A stretch of DNA of 11,273 nt, from the NCBI GenBank assembly GCA_002423205.1, contig DIUZ01000020.1:1-11273 (forward strand), read 5' to 3'. Positions 1-8,348 of this stretch are shown here, piece by piece. Each line of letters begins with the position of its first letter. Positions within the stretch are counted from its first letter, which is position 1. The position numbers and the translations under genes were made by a program. The DNA comes from Micavibrio sp. UBA6145. Its GTDB lineage: Bacteria > Pseudomonadota > Alphaproteobacteria > Micavibrionales > UBA1664. The notes beneath the pieces are model-generated. The model ran no database searches. It saw only the letters and a program-made list of their open reading frames with translations, and was not told the origin of the DNA.

Positions 1-420
1 GCGGTCGCGGTGCTGTTCCTGTTCGTGGTCATGATGCTGGACATATCCTTCGTCGAACTGCGCAAGGGGGCCATGAAATATGTGTCCATCGGCATCGCCG
101 TCGGCGCGGTGCTTCTGGCCGAAATGATTTTCATGATGCTGACATGGGCACCGTCGCCGCAGGCGGCCACGTCTATCGCTGCCGCGATGCCGGAAGGCGT
201 TGCAAACACCACGGCACTGGGCCGCATTCTTTACACGCAATACATCCTGCCGTTCCAGGTTTCGGGTCTGATCCTGCTGGTCGCGATGATCGGTGCCATC
301 TGCCTGACGCTGCGCACGCGTCCGGGCGTCCTGCGCCAGAAAGTGGCCGATCAGGTTGGTGTTCAGCCAGACGACGTTATTGAGATCCGCAAAGTACAAA
401 GCGGGCAAGGGGTATCGTAA
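1..420 (+). CDS. nuoJ: NADH-quinone oxidoreductase subunit J (5' partial)
   Basis: Membrane-arm subunit of respiratory complex I (NADH:quinone oxidoreductase), in the inner membrane next to NuoK. The frame is open from base 1, so the true start lies upstream. The GTG at 10 falls inside the conserved helix and is not a real start. The 139 residues present begin with AVAVLFLFVVMMLDI, the NuoJ helix that forms a pi-bulge in known structures, followed by FVELRKG. Further hydrophobic segments lie around residues 28-50 and 79-104, and a short polar tail closes the protein. A full-length NuoJ has roughly 200 residues, so about a third is missing. The stop TAA (418-420) shares its last base with the nuoK start. 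Identification is firm from the helix motif and from nuoK following directly. Confidence 0.93.
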   Translation, partial: AVAVLFLFVVMMLDISFVELRKGAMKYVSIGIAVGAVLLAEMIFMMLTWAPSPQAATSIAAAMPEGVANTTALGRILYTQYILPFQVSGLILLVAMIGAICLTLRTRPGVLRQKVADQVGVQPDDVIEIRKVQSGQGVS

Positions 421-728
421 TGGTCATCGGTCTTGCGCATTACCTTGTCCTGTCCAGCCTTTTGTTCGCGATTGGCGTGTTCGGCATTTTCCTGAACCGT
501 AAGAACGTGATCATCATTCTTATGTCGATCGAACTGATGCTTCTGTCCGTGAACATCAACTTCGTGGCATTTTCCGCACATCTGCAGGACCTGAACGGCC
601 AGGTCTTTACCATGTTCATTCTGACCGTCGCTGCTGCCGAGGCGGCTATCGGTCTTGCTATTCTTGTGACTTTCTTCCGCAACAAAGGGTCTATTGCGGT
701 TGAAGATCTGTCGAATTTGAAGGGCTAA
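420..728 (+). CDS. nuoK: NADH-quinone oxidoreductase subunit K
   Basis: Small three-helix membrane subunit of complex I (ND4L homologue) that helps couple quinone reduction to proton movement. The 102 residues match the usual family length of about 100. Two membrane glutamates known to matter in the family are present: E38 in ILMSIELMLLSVNINFV and E74 in TVAAAEAAIGLAI, corresponding to E36 and E72 of E. coli NuoK. The start is ATG at 420, which overlaps the nuoJ stop (TAATG), with an AAGGGG Shine-Dalgarno at 407-412. It ends one base before the nuoL start. The overlap implies translational coupling with nuoJ. Nothing is unusual in its sequence. Confidence 0.97.
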   Translation: MVIGLAHYLVLSSLLFAIGVFGIFLNRKNVIIILMSIELMLLSVNINFVAFSAHLQDLNGQVFTMFILTVAAAEAAIGLAILVTFFRNKGSIAVEDLSNLKG

Positions 729-729
729 C

Positions 730-2670
730 ATGCTGATCGACGCTTTACCCGTATTCCTGCCGCTGGCTGGTTTCCTTATCGCTTTCCTGTTCTGTAAAAA
801 AATCGGCGACCATGCCGCGCAGTTTGTAACCTGCGCTTTCATGATCGCGGCAGCCGCGATTTCGGTCTGGCTGTTCATGGACGTTGCCATGCAGGGCAAT
901 ACCCGCAGCCACATGCTGATGCCGTGGATCATCTCCGGCGACTTCAATGTCGGCTGGGGGCTGCGTCTTGATACTCTGTCTGTCGTGATGATGTGCGTTG
1001 TCACCATTGTATCGACCTGCGTTCATGTTTATTCGGTCGGTTACATGCATGAAGACGACGCGCAGGCGCGTTTCATGAGCTACCTGTCGCTGTTCACCTT
1101 CGCCATGATGATGCTGGTGACTGCGGACAACCTGGTCCAGCTGTTCTTCGGCTGGGAGGGGGTGGGCGTTGCGTCTTACCTTCTGATCGGTTTCTGGAAT
1201 TACAAACACTCTGCCAATGCCGCGGCCATGAAGGCGTTTATCGTCAACCGCGTCGGCGATCTGGGGCTCGCGCTTGGTATTTTCGCGTGCTTCGTGTTGT
1301 TCGGCAGCGTGTCGTTTGATGTGATTTTTGCCGCGGCCCCGGCCATGGTCGATGTCACCTTCAAGTTTCTGAGCATGGATGTGCCGGCGATTATGCTGGT
1401 GTGTCTGCTGCTGTTTATCGGTGCGTGTGGCAAGTCGGCTCAACTGGGCCTGCACACGTGGCTTCCGGATGCGATGGAAGGCCCGACACCTGTTTCGGCG
1501 CTGATCCATGCCGCGACCATGGTGACCGCGGGTGTGTTCCTTGTCTGCCGCATGTCGCCGGTGTTTGAACTCTCCCCCATTGCGGGTGAAGTTGTGACGT
1601 ATGTCGGTGCGCTGACCGCGATTTTCGCCGCGACCATCGGCATGACGCAGTTCGATATCAAGCGCGTGATCGCCTATTCGACCATGTCGCAGCTTGGTTA
1701 CATGTTCTTTGCCGCCGGTGTTGGCGCTTATGGCGCGGCCATGTTCCACCTTGTGACCCATGCGTTCTTCAAGGCGCTGCTGTTCCTTGGTGCCGGTTCG
1801 GTCATCCATGCCATGCACCACGAACAGGACATGCGCAAAATGGGTGGTATCTGGAAGCTGATCCCGGCAACTTATGCGCTGATGTGGATTGGTTCGCTGG
1901 CGCTGGCCGGTATTCCGTTCTTTGCCGGTTACTATTCCAAGGATATGATTTTGGAATCCGCGTTTGCCGCGCATTCGCCTGCCGGTACTTTCGCGTTCTG
2001 GCTGGGTATTGCCGCCGCGTTCATGACCGCATTCTACAGCTGGCGTCTGATTATTCTGACATTCCATGGCAAGCCGCGCGCGGACCATCACACGATGGAA
2101 CACGTGCATGAATCGCCGTGGATCATGATGGTGCCTTTGTATGTTCTGGGTGCGGGTGCATTGTTCGCCGGTTACGTATTTTATCCGTTTTTTGTGGGCG
2201 AACATTACGACGCGTTCTGGAAGTCGGCGCTGTTCGTGCTTGAACCCAACGTGCTCCATGAAGCACACCACGTGCCGTCATGGGTGCCGCTGGCCCCGCT
2301 GGTCGTGGCGCTGTCGGGCATCTTCCTGGGCTATCTCTGCTATATGTGGGTGACCGACATTCCGGGTGTGGTTGCGCGTGTTTTCCGCCCCGTTCACCAG
2401 CTGTTTTTCAACAAATGGTATGTCGATGAAATGTATGACGCGATGTTCGTCAAACCGTCATGGGCGGCCGGCCGTACGTTCTTCCAGACCGGCGACCAGG
2501 CCATTATCAACGGCTTTGGCCCTGATGGTATCGCATCCTTAAGCCGCAAGGGCGCTGGCATGTTGTCGCGCATGCAGACCGGATTTGTTTACCACTATGC
2601 GTTTGTGATGATCATTTCGGTCATCGCGCTTATGGCCTGGCTTCTGTTTAAAATTCAGGGGTCGATGTGA
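730..2670 (+). CDS. nuoL: NADH-quinone oxidoreductase subunit L
   Basis: Distal antiporter-like proton-pumping subunit of complex I (ND5 homologue). The 646 residues are normal for the family and hydrophobic throughout. Conserved charged residues are in place: E143 in FFGWEGVGVASYLL, K235 in GACGKSAQLGLHTWLPDAMEG, H260 in SALIHAATMV, K348 in HAFFKALLFLGAG, and the K404-D405 pair in AGYYSKDMILES. The C-terminal part (about 535-646) includes the amphipathic lateral helix region (FNKWYVDEMYDAMF) and a last membrane helix, both expected for NuoL and absent from NuoM and NuoN. The start is ATG at 730 with GAAGGG at 719-724, one base after the nuoK stop. The tail overlaps the nuoM start. Confidence 0.97.
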   Translation: MLIDALPVFLPLAGFLIAFLFCKKIGDHAAQFVTCAFMIAAAAISVWLFMDVAMQGNTRSHMLMPWIISGDFNVGWGLRLDTLSVVMMCVVTIVSTCVHVYSVGYMHEDDAQARFMSYLSLFTFAMMMLVTADNLVQLFFGWEGVGVASYLLIGFWNYKHSANAAAMKAFIVNRVGDLGLALGIFACFVLFGSVSFDVIFAAAPAMVDVTFKFLSMDVPAIMLVCLLLFIGACGKSAQLGLHTWLPDAMEGPTPVSALIHAATMVTAGVFLVCRMSPVFELSPIAGEVVTYVGALTAIFAATIGMTQFDIKRVIAYSTMSQLGYMFFAAGVGAYGAAMFHLVTHAFFKALLFLGAGSVIHAMHHEQDMRKMGGIWKLIPATYALMWIGSLALAGIPFFAGYYSKDMILESAFAAHSPAGTFAFWLGIAAAFMTAFYSWRLIILTFHGKPRADHHTMEHVHESPWIMMVPLYVLGAGALFAGYVFYPFFVGEHYDAFWKSALFVLEPNVLHEAHHVPSWVPLAPLVVALSGIFLGYLCYMWVTDIPGVVARVFRPVHQLFFNKWYVDEMYDAMFVKPSWAAGRTFFQTGDQAIINGFGPDGIASLSRKGAGMLSRMQTGFVYHYAFVMIISVIALMAWLLFKIQGSM

Positions 2671-4184
2671 TGTTGGATATGCCCATTCTTTCCCTGATGA
2701 TTTTCCTGCCGCTTGCTGCGGTACTTCTGATCCTGCTGACCAAGAGCGATCGCGCCGCACGGGGCATCAGCCTCGGCGTCACGACCATCGTGCTGGGGCT
2801 GGCCTGTGTCATGATGTACGGGTTCAACGATGCGACGGCGGACTTCCAGTTTGTTGAGAAGTTCCTGTGGCTGCCGTATTTCGGCCTGACCTACCATGTG
2901 GGTGTCGACGGTATCTCGGTATTCTTCGTGTTGTTGTCGGCATTGCTGACGCCGATGTGTCTTCTGGCGTCATTCCAGTCGGTGCATAACCGCCTGCGCG
3001 AGTACCTGATCGCGTTTCTGGTTCTTGAAACCTTCATGATCGGCACCTTTGCGGCGCTGGATTCCATTCTGTTCTACGTTTTCTTTGAAGGCGTGCTGAT
3101 CCCCATGTTCCTGATCATTGGTATCTGGGGCGGCGCGCGCCGGGTGTATTCGGCGTTCAAATTCTTCCTGTATACGCTGCTTGGTTCGGTGCTGATGCTG
3201 GTGGCCTTGCTGGTCATGTACCATGTCACCAAAACCACCGATATTCCGCTGATGATGGGTGCCAATATCGATCCCGGCCTTCAGAAATGGCTGTTCCTTG
3301 CAATGTTTGCATCGTTCGCGGTCAAGATGCCGATGTGGCCGGTGCATACTTGGCTTCCGGATGCGCACGTTGAAGCGCCTACGGGCGGCTCTGTCATTCT
3401 TGCCGGCGTGCTGCTGAAAATGGGTGGCTACGGCTTCCTGCGTTTTTCCTTACCGATGTTCCCGGATGCGTCGCAATATTTCGCGCCGATGATGATGGTG
3501 CTTTCTGTCATCGCCATTATCTACACCTCGCTGGTTGCGCTGGTGCAGACGGACATGAAAAAAATGATCGCGTATTCGTCGGTGGCGCATATGGGGTTTG
3601 TCACGCTGGGTATCTTTACCTTCACCCGCCAGGGCATTGACGGCGCGATCTTCCAGATGATTTCGCATGGTATTGTGTCCGGCGCGCTGTTCCTGATTGT
3701 GGGTGTCGTTTATGACCGCCTGCATTCCCGCGATATCAATCATTACGGCGGAATCGTCAAAAACATGCCTGTCTATGCGACCCTGTTCATGATTTTCATG
3801 CTCGGGTCTGTCGGCCTTCCGGGTACGTCGGGCTTCGTCGGGGAATTCCTGGCGCTGGCCGGTGCGTTCCAGGCCAATACATGGATCGGTCTTTTCGCAG
3901 GTTCGGGTCTGGTTCTGGGGGCAGCTTACATGCTGTGGCTGTACCGCAAGGTTGTTTTTGGCCCTGCCGAAAATCCGGAAGCATCAGCCATGGCTGATGT
4001 GAATGCGATTGAGAAAATCAACCTTGTGCCACTGGCCATTGGTGTTCTGGTTCTCGGCGTCATGCCGACACTGGTAATGCAGCCGATTGGGGCATCTGTT
4101 GAAAAATTGCTGGGCCAGATCAATGCGGCCCCGGCTGTGAGCGCGAGCGCACCGGCCGTTACTGAGGGAGCATCCGTACAATGA
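2670..4184 (+). CDS. nuoM: NADH-quinone oxidoreductase subunit M
   Basis: Middle antiporter-like proton-pumping subunit of complex I (ND4 homologue). Length is 504 residues from the chosen start, typical for the family. Key residues are present: E140 in FFEGVLIPMFLIIGIWGG, K219 in FAVKMPMWPVHTWLPDAHVE, K250 in AGVLLKMGGYG, and E392 in TSGFVGEFLALAG. The start is uncertain by one codon. ATG at 2670 lies 8 bases after AGGGG (2657-2661) and overlaps the nuoL TGA by one base. GTG at 2667 would overlap by four bases with a tighter spacing. I prefer the ATG. The last 20 or so residues are an Ala/Ser/Pro-rich tail (NAAPAVSASAPAVTEGA) beyond the conserved fold. The 3' end overlaps nuoN by four bases (ATGA). 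Confidence 0.97.
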   Translation: MLDMPILSLMIFLPLAAVLLILLTKSDRAARGISLGVTTIVLGLACVMMYGFNDATADFQFVEKFLWLPYFGLTYHVGVDGISVFFVLLSALLTPMCLLASFQSVHNRLREYLIAFLVLETFMIGTFAALDSILFYVFFEGVLIPMFLIIGIWGGARRVYSAFKFFLYTLLGSVLMLVALLVMYHVTKTTDIPLMMGANIDPGLQKWLFLAMFASFAVKMPMWPVHTWLPDAHVEAPTGGSVILAGVLLKMGGYGFLRFSLPMFPDASQYFAPMMMVLSVIAIIYTSLVALVQTDMKKMIAYSSVAHMGFVTLGIFTFTRQGIDGAIFQMISHGIVSGALFLIVGVVYDRLHSRDINHYGGIVKNMPVYATLFMIFMLGSVGLPGTSGFVGEFLALAGAFQANTWIGLFAGSGLVLGAAYMLWLYRKVVFGPAENPEASAMADVNAIEKINLVPLAIGVLVLGVMPTLVMQPIGASVEKLLGQINAAPAVSASAPAVTEGASVQ

Positions 4185-5662
4185 ACTGGGCCCAGTTAAC
4201 CAACGACCTGAACTTCATCATGCCGGAAATCATTCTGGCGGTTGGCACCATGGCCATGATGATGGTCGGCGCGTTTGCCCCCAAAGGCGGCTTTAAGATC
4301 GTCTGCGTTCTTACAACCCTGATCTGGGCTGCGGCCGGTCTGTATAACCAGTTCTGGATTCCCGAGGGCACGCCCAGCACATGGGGCGGCATGCTGGTCT
4401 GGGATGAGCTGGGTGTCTTTTTCAAAAGCCTGATGACCGTGGGTGCCATTGCCGCGCTGTTGCTGGCGATGAAGGATCTGGAAAATTCGATCATGGCGCG
4501 GTTTGAATACCCTGTGCTGATGGGATTTGCGCTGCTTGGTCTGTACCTGATGGTTTCAGCCAGCGACCTGATCATGCTGTATATGGGTCTGGAATTGTCG
4601 TCCCTGGCGCTTTACGTGCTGGCCGCATTCAACCGCAATTCACCGATATCGTCGGAAGCCGGGCTTAAATACTTTGTGCTGGGCGCGATTGCGTCGGGTT
4701 TCATCCTGTTCGGCAGTTCGCTTGTCTACGGCTATAGCGGTTCAACCAATTTCCGTCTTATCGGTGATGTTGCGTTGTCGGTCAGCGACGGCGGTCCGGC
4801 GGTGCTTGCGTTTGGTCTTGCGCTGATTTTGGCTGGCCTTGCCTTCAAGATTGCGGCTGTGCCCTTCCATGTGTGGAGCCCGGATGTTTACGACGGCGCG
4901 CCTTCATCGGTGACAGCCTTTTTTGCCATCGTTCCGCAAATTGCGACGGTTGGCCTTCTGATCCATCTGCTGACCTATGCGTTTGAGGGTATGCAGGCCG
5001 ATTGGCGCATGATTATTACGTTCATGGCTGTTGCGTCCCTGGCTGTTGGCTCGTTCGGGGCATTGGTGCAGACCAACCTGAAACGTCTTCTGGCGTATTC
5101 ATCCATCGGCAATGTTGGTTTCCTGCTGCTTGGTTTTGTTGTGAACACGCCTGAAAGTTTCGGGGCGATGTTCCTGTACATGATGATCTACATGGTCACG
5201 ACCATCGGTATTTTCGGTATCATCCTGCAACTGCGTAAAGGCGGCCAGGCGATTGAGAAAATTTCTGACCTGTCGGGGCTGGGCAAAAACCATCCGCTGA
5301 TGGCGTATGCGATGACGGTGTTCATGTTCTCAATTGCGGGCATCCCGCCGCTGGCCGGTTTCTTTGCAAAATTTGCGATTATCAACCCGGTTGTTTCGCT
5401 GGGCGGGTTTGAGCCGATGTATTACGCGCTGGCGATTTTTGCCGTCGTTATGTCGGTGGTAAGCGCGTGGTATTACATCAACATCATCCGCGTCATGTTC
5501 TTCGAATCGAATGAAGACACCAGTGTCACGCGGGCCTATGCGCCGGTATCGGCATTGATCGTCGGTCTTTGCATCGCGTTTACCGTGTTGTTCATCCTCG
5601 TGCCCGGCGATATCTGGAGCCTGACGGATGGCCTGCTGATCGGTATTCCGTTCGCGCGGTGA
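4181..5662 (+). CDS. nuoN: NADH-quinone oxidoreductase subunit N
   Basis: Third antiporter-like subunit of complex I (ND2 homologue), next to NuoK in the membrane arm. The 493 residues are of normal bacterial length. Recognisable conserved segments are LELSSLALYVLAAFNR with E138, EAGLKYFVLGAIASGF with K163, AFKIAAVPFHVWSPDVYDGA with K223, NLKRLLAYSSIGNVGF, and IAGIPPLAGFFAKF with K397. One thing is odd: after VYDGAPSSVTAFFAI the protein reads VPQIATVG, with Q253 (CAA, 4937-4939) where most homologues, including E. coli K247, carry lysine. The start ATG at 4181 has GAGGGAG at 4164-4170 and overlaps the nuoM stop. Its own stop overlaps the birA start by four bases (GTGA). Confidence 0.97.
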   Translation: MNWAQLTNDLNFIMPEIILAVGTMAMMMVGAFAPKGGFKIVCVLTTLIWAAAGLYNQFWIPEGTPSTWGGMLVWDELGVFFKSLMTVGAIAALLLAMKDLENSIMARFEYPVLMGFALLGLYLMVSASDLIMLYMGLELSSLALYVLAAFNRNSPISSEAGLKYFVLGAIASGFILFGSSLVYGYSGSTNFRLIGDVALSVSDGGPAVLAFGLALILAGLAFKIAAVPFHVWSPDVYDGAPSSVTAFFAIVPQIATVGLLIHLLTYAFEGMQADWRMIITFMAVASLAVGSFGALVQTNLKRLLAYSSIGNVGFLLLGFVVNTPESFGAMFLYMMIYMVTTIGIFGIILQLRKGGQAIEKISDLSGLGKNHPLMAYAMTVFMFSIAGIPPLAGFFAKFAIINPVVSLGGFEPMYYALAIFAVVMSVVSAWYYINIIRVMFFESNEDTSVTRAYAPVSALIVGLCIAFTVLFILVPGDIWSLTDGLLIGIPFAR

Positions 5663-6375
5663 AGCACCGTCTCTACCATTATCCGAGCCTGCCCAGCACC
5701 ATGGATGAAGCACGAGAGCTTGCGAGTGCAGGCGAACCCGAAGGCGCGATCATTCAGGCGGATGAACAGACCGCAGGGCGTGGCCGTTTTGGCAATCTAT
5801 GGACATCGCCGCATGGTAATCTGTATGCCACGGTTATTCTTCGTCCACAAAAACCCGCACGCATCGTGGCGCAGCTTTCGTTTGCTGTCGCACTTGCCCT
5901 TGGTGATGCCATTGGGCGCGATGACGTGACCCTGAAATGGCCGAATGACATTCTGGCCGGGGGCAAGAAGATTGCCGGTATCCTGATGGAGATGAACGGC
6001 GGGCAGGGTGATACGCCGCCTGATTTCCTGTTGATCGGCACGGGTGTGAATGTGGCCGCCGGGCCGCCGGGTTCGGCCCAACTTGGGCCGGACTGCGATA
6101 TAGCGGAATTGCGCGCGCGTTATCTTGAAAACCTTGATCACTGGTACACACGCTGGCAGACCAGCGGATTTGCCGATATCCGCAGCGCATGGCTATCCCG
6201 CGCCCATGGTATTGGCCAGCCAATAACGGTGCGTTTTTCCGACCGTATTGCCCATGGCACGTTTGAGGGGATCGACGAACACGGGAACCTGATTCTGCGT
6301 GATGAGGGCGGGGCCGTGCGTGCGGTGAACAGCGGCGCTGTGCATTTCGGCGACGGGGCAGGCGCAAACGCTTGA
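5659..6375 (+). CDS. birA: Biotin--[acetyl-CoA-carboxylase] ligase, monofunctional
   Basis: Cytoplasmic enzyme that activates biotin with ATP and attaches it to the biotin carrier domain of biotin-dependent carboxylases. The catalytic domain shows PSLPSTMDEA (9-18), the biotinyl-AMP loop GRGRFG (40-45), KWPNDI (93-98), lysine 104 in GGKKIAGILMEM, and LLIGTGVNVA. A small beta-barrel-like C-terminal domain follows (about 183-234, QPITVRFSDRIAHGTFEGID). There is no N-terminal helix-turn-helix, so this is the non-repressor class I form. The frame is open further upstream, but GTG at 5659 overlaps the nuoN stop and places the N-terminus just before the conserved STMDEA, giving 238 residues as in alphaproteobacterial relatives. 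There is no clear Shine-Dalgarno, so expression probably relies on coupling to nuoN. This downstream position is a common alphaproteobacterial arrangement. Confidence 0.93.
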   Translation: MKHRLYHYPSLPSTMDEARELASAGEPEGAIIQADEQTAGRGRFGNLWTSPHGNLYATVILRPQKPARIVAQLSFAVALALGDAIGRDDVTLKWPNDILAGGKKIAGILMEMNGGQGDTPPDFLLIGTGVNVAAGPPGSAQLGPDCDIAELRARYLENLDHWYTRWQTSGFADIRSAWLSRAHGIGQPITVRFSDRIAHGTFEGIDEHGNLILRDEGGAVRAVNSGAVHFGDGAGANA

Positions 6376-6378
6376 TAT

Positions 6379-6393
6379 TCCGGTCCCCGGAGG
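6379..6393 (+). promoter_or_regulatory. Hairpin overlapping the rnj ribosome binding site
   Basis: This is the only sizeable gap in the operon (6376-6409, 34 bases). TCCGG (6379-6383) can pair with CCGGA (6387-6391) around a three-base loop. The 3' arm covers part of GGAGG (6389-6393), the only Shine-Dalgarno-like sequence before rnj. GGAGG lies 16 bases upstream of the ATG at 6410, which is unusually far. An in-frame TAG at 6395 rules out a longer N-terminus. The pairing is seen directly; a role in limiting RNase J translation is inference. Confidence 0.35.
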
Positions 6394-6409
6394 TTAGTTT
6401 CGTAAACAT

Positions 6410-8089
6410 ATGAGCGATCGTTTACCCAATCCCGGCCGTGACGGGGTCCTTTTTCTGCCATTGGGCGGATGCGGACAATTCGGAGCAAATTTTACCCTGT
6501 ACGGTTATGACGGCAGCTGGATCCTTGTGGATTGCGGCATGGCCTTCGCTGATGAGCGTTTGCCGGGGGTGGATATTCTTCTGCCGAACCCGACACTGAT
6601 CGCGGACCAGAAAGAAAAACTCAAAGGGTTGTTTGTCACCCACGCGCACGAGGACCATATCGGCGCGATTGCATGGTTGTGGCCGCGCCTGCGCTGTCCC
6701 ATTTATGCGACACCTTTTACGGCCGCGTTATTGCGCCGCAAGTTTGAAGAACACACGTTCAAGGGCGGCGGCCCGGTTATCACCGTGGTCGAGGACGAAA
6801 AACCGATCAAAGTCGATCACTGGACGGTGACGTATATCCCTGTTGCGCACTCCATCCCTGAGGGCAACGCGCTGCATATCGAAACCGGTGCGGGCAATAT
6901 TGTGCACACGGGCGACTGGTGCCTGGACCCGAACCCGGTTCTGGGTGACAAGACATCGCCTGAGGCTTTCCGCGCGCTGGGCGACAAAGGCGTGATGCTT
7001 TACATCGGCGATTCCACGAATGCCGAAGTACGTTCACAGCCTTTGTCTGAACTGGATGTAGAAACCGGTCTGGTTGAGGTATTCAGCAAGGCACCGCGCA
7101 AGATTGCGGTGACCATGTTCGCGTCCAACGTGGGGCGCATTATTTCCATTCATCGCGCGGCGCGGGCGGCGGGCCGTCAGGTCGGCCTTGTCGGCCGTTC
7201 GCTGATAACCATGGTGGAATGCGCACGCGAAAGCGGCCATATCGACCAAGGCATGCGCTTTTTAAGCGCCGATGACGCGGCTGACGTTGCGGACAGCAAG
7301 ATTGTATTGATCGTCACCGGAAGCCAGGGTGAGACCCGCGCGGCGCTGAGCCGTATTGCGCGTGGCATGCACCCGGCGGTGAAACTCAAACCTGACGACA
7401 CGATGGTGTTTTCATCGCGTGCCATTCCCGGCAACGAGACCGCCATCAATGAAATCAAAAACGCGCTGCTTGAAATGGGCGTGCGTATTGTCACCGACCG
7501 CGAGGCGAGGGTTCACGTATCCGGTCACCCGGTGCGTTCGGATATCTCGCAGATGCTGGACTGGCTGCGTCCGAATTCGGTCATACCGGTGCACGGCGAG
7601 CGCGTGCAGATGGAATCCCATGCCGATCTTGCGCATGAAAAACAGATTAAAAACGTACATGTACCGTCCAACGGCGAGCTTTTGAAAATCAATGCCGATG
7701 GCATTACACCGGTTCGCAAATTTACCGCCACGTTCCAGGCGATTGATTTCGACCGGGTTGTACCGGCTGATAACATCACCATCCTTGAACGCCGGAAAAT
7801 GAGCTTCAACGGCGCAGTGTTCATCACCATCGTGGCGGACCGCGAAACCGGAGAAATTCTGGATGCGCAGGCAACGGCAACCGGTCTTTTGAATGAAAAG
7901 GACCCGAATGACGCGCGTGTACTGACGGAACTTGAAGACGCATGCGCCGACAAGTTCGAGATGCTGAAAAAGCATGACCGCCTGAATGAAGATAATGTCA
8001 TTGAGGCTGTTCGCGCGGCCGCGAAACGTTTCTTCCGCGATTTCCGCGACATCAAACCCGTCGTCAACGTTCACGTATCGCTGGTGTGA
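6410..8089 (+). CDS. rnj: Ribonuclease J (metallo-beta-lactamase/beta-CASP)
   Basis: Cytoplasmic ribonuclease of the RNase J family, which combines 5'-to-3' exonuclease and endonuclease activity in mRNA turnover and rRNA 5' maturation. The 559 residues match the family. The metallo-beta-lactamase zinc ligands are visible: HAHEDH (H78, H80, D82, H83), H147 in VAHSIPEGNALHIE, and D169 in HTGDWCLDP. GDSTNAE (200-206) and the beta-CASP segment GSQGETRAALSRIA (304-317) follow, then HVSGHP (369-374) and PVHGE with H395. The C-terminal domain, about 450-559, ends in FRDIKPVVNVHVSLV. RNase J next to birA is typical of alphaproteobacteria, many of which use RNase J alongside RNase E. The ATG at 6410 is the only workable start because a stop lies in frame just upstream. 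Confidence 0.95.
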   Translation: MSDRLPNPGRDGVLFLPLGGCGQFGANFTLYGYDGSWILVDCGMAFADERLPGVDILLPNPTLIADQKEKLKGLFVTHAHEDHIGAIAWLWPRLRCPIYATPFTAALLRRKFEEHTFKGGGPVITVVEDEKPIKVDHWTVTYIPVAHSIPEGNALHIETGAGNIVHTGDWCLDPNPVLGDKTSPEAFRALGDKGVMLYIGDSTNAEVRSQPLSELDVETGLVEVFSKAPRKIAVTMFASNVGRIISIHRAARAAGRQVGLVGRSLITMVECARESGHIDQGMRFLSADDAADVADSKIVLIVTGSQGETRAALSRIARGMHPAVKLKPDDTMVFSSRAIPGNETAINEIKNALLEMGVRIVTDREARVHVSGHPVRSDISQMLDWLRPNSVIPVHGERVQMESHADLAHEKQIKNVHVPSNGELLKINADGITPVRKFTATFQAIDFDRVVPADNITILERRKMSFNGAVFITIVADRETGEILDAQATATGLLNEKDPNDARVLTELEDACADKFEMLKKHDRLNEDNVIEAVRAAAKRFFRDFRDIKPVVNVHVSLV

Positions 8090-8090
8090 T

Positions 8091-8348
8091 ATGGGACCGG
8101 TTTCTGGTGTCGTTGTCTATCTTCTGGTGTGGTGGACGGTGTTGTTCGCCGTATTGCCGTGGGGCGTAAAGCAACCTGAACAACCAGATAATTTTGTCGG
8201 CGGCGCGCCTGTGAGGGCGCATATGAAAAAGAAGCTTCTGGCGACCACGCTCATTTCCGCCATTATCTGGTGTATAATTGCCTATATGATCCATCATGAG
8301 GTGGTGCAATTGCGCCCCACCGGTGACGCCATGCCATTCGGAGGCTGA
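8091..8348 (+). CDS. DUF1467 family small membrane protein
   Basis: 85-residue inner-membrane protein of unknown function. The family signature is clear at the N-terminus: MGPVSGVVVYLLVWWTVLFA followed by VLPWGVKQPEQ. A short loop with GGAPVRAH, a basic KKK stretch (46-48) and a second membrane helix (about 49-67) come next. DUF1467 proteins are conserved in alphaproteobacteria, usually between the rnj region and proS, which is where this one lies. The ATG at 8091 is one base after the rnj stop and has no good Shine-Dalgarno, so it is probably coupled to rnj. The frame opens further upstream inside rnj, but the family motif starts at this methionine. No role can be assigned from the sequence. 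Confidence 0.87.
   Translation: MGPVSGVVVYLLVWWTVLFAVLPWGVKQPEQPDNFVGGAPVRAHMKKKLLATTLISAIIWCIIAYMIHHEVVQLRPTGDAMPFGG
8340..8344 (+). promoter_or_regulatory. Strong ribosome binding site for the secreted-protein gene
   Basis: GGAGG lies five bases before ATG 8350, inside the last codons of the DUF1467 gene. It decides the start of the next gene in favour of 8350 over the in-frame ATG at 8296, which has no such site and would bury the signal peptide. Confidence 0.7.

Noticed and set aside
745..2271. A 508-residue open frame on the minus strand opposite nuoL
   Set aside because: It lies wholly antisense to a clear NuoL, is full of His, Arg and Gln with no domain or membrane pattern, and has the composition expected of a shadow of biased codons.
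5569..5658. N-terminal extension of BirA into the nuoN 3' end
   Set aside because: The frame is open, but the added residues do not look like a helix-turn-helix and would overlap nuoN by about 90 bases; GTG 5659 fits the family start better.
6372..6400. Possible internal promoter (TTGATA, then TAGTTT after 17 bases) before rnj
   Set aside because: The -10 match is poor (three of six), and the -35-like element overlaps the birA stop codon; it is too weak to call.
7412..8074. A 220-residue minus-strand open frame opposite the 3' part of rnj
   Set aside because: It is antisense to the conserved RNase J C-terminal region and shows no recognisable motif; it is explained by codon bias on the coding strand.
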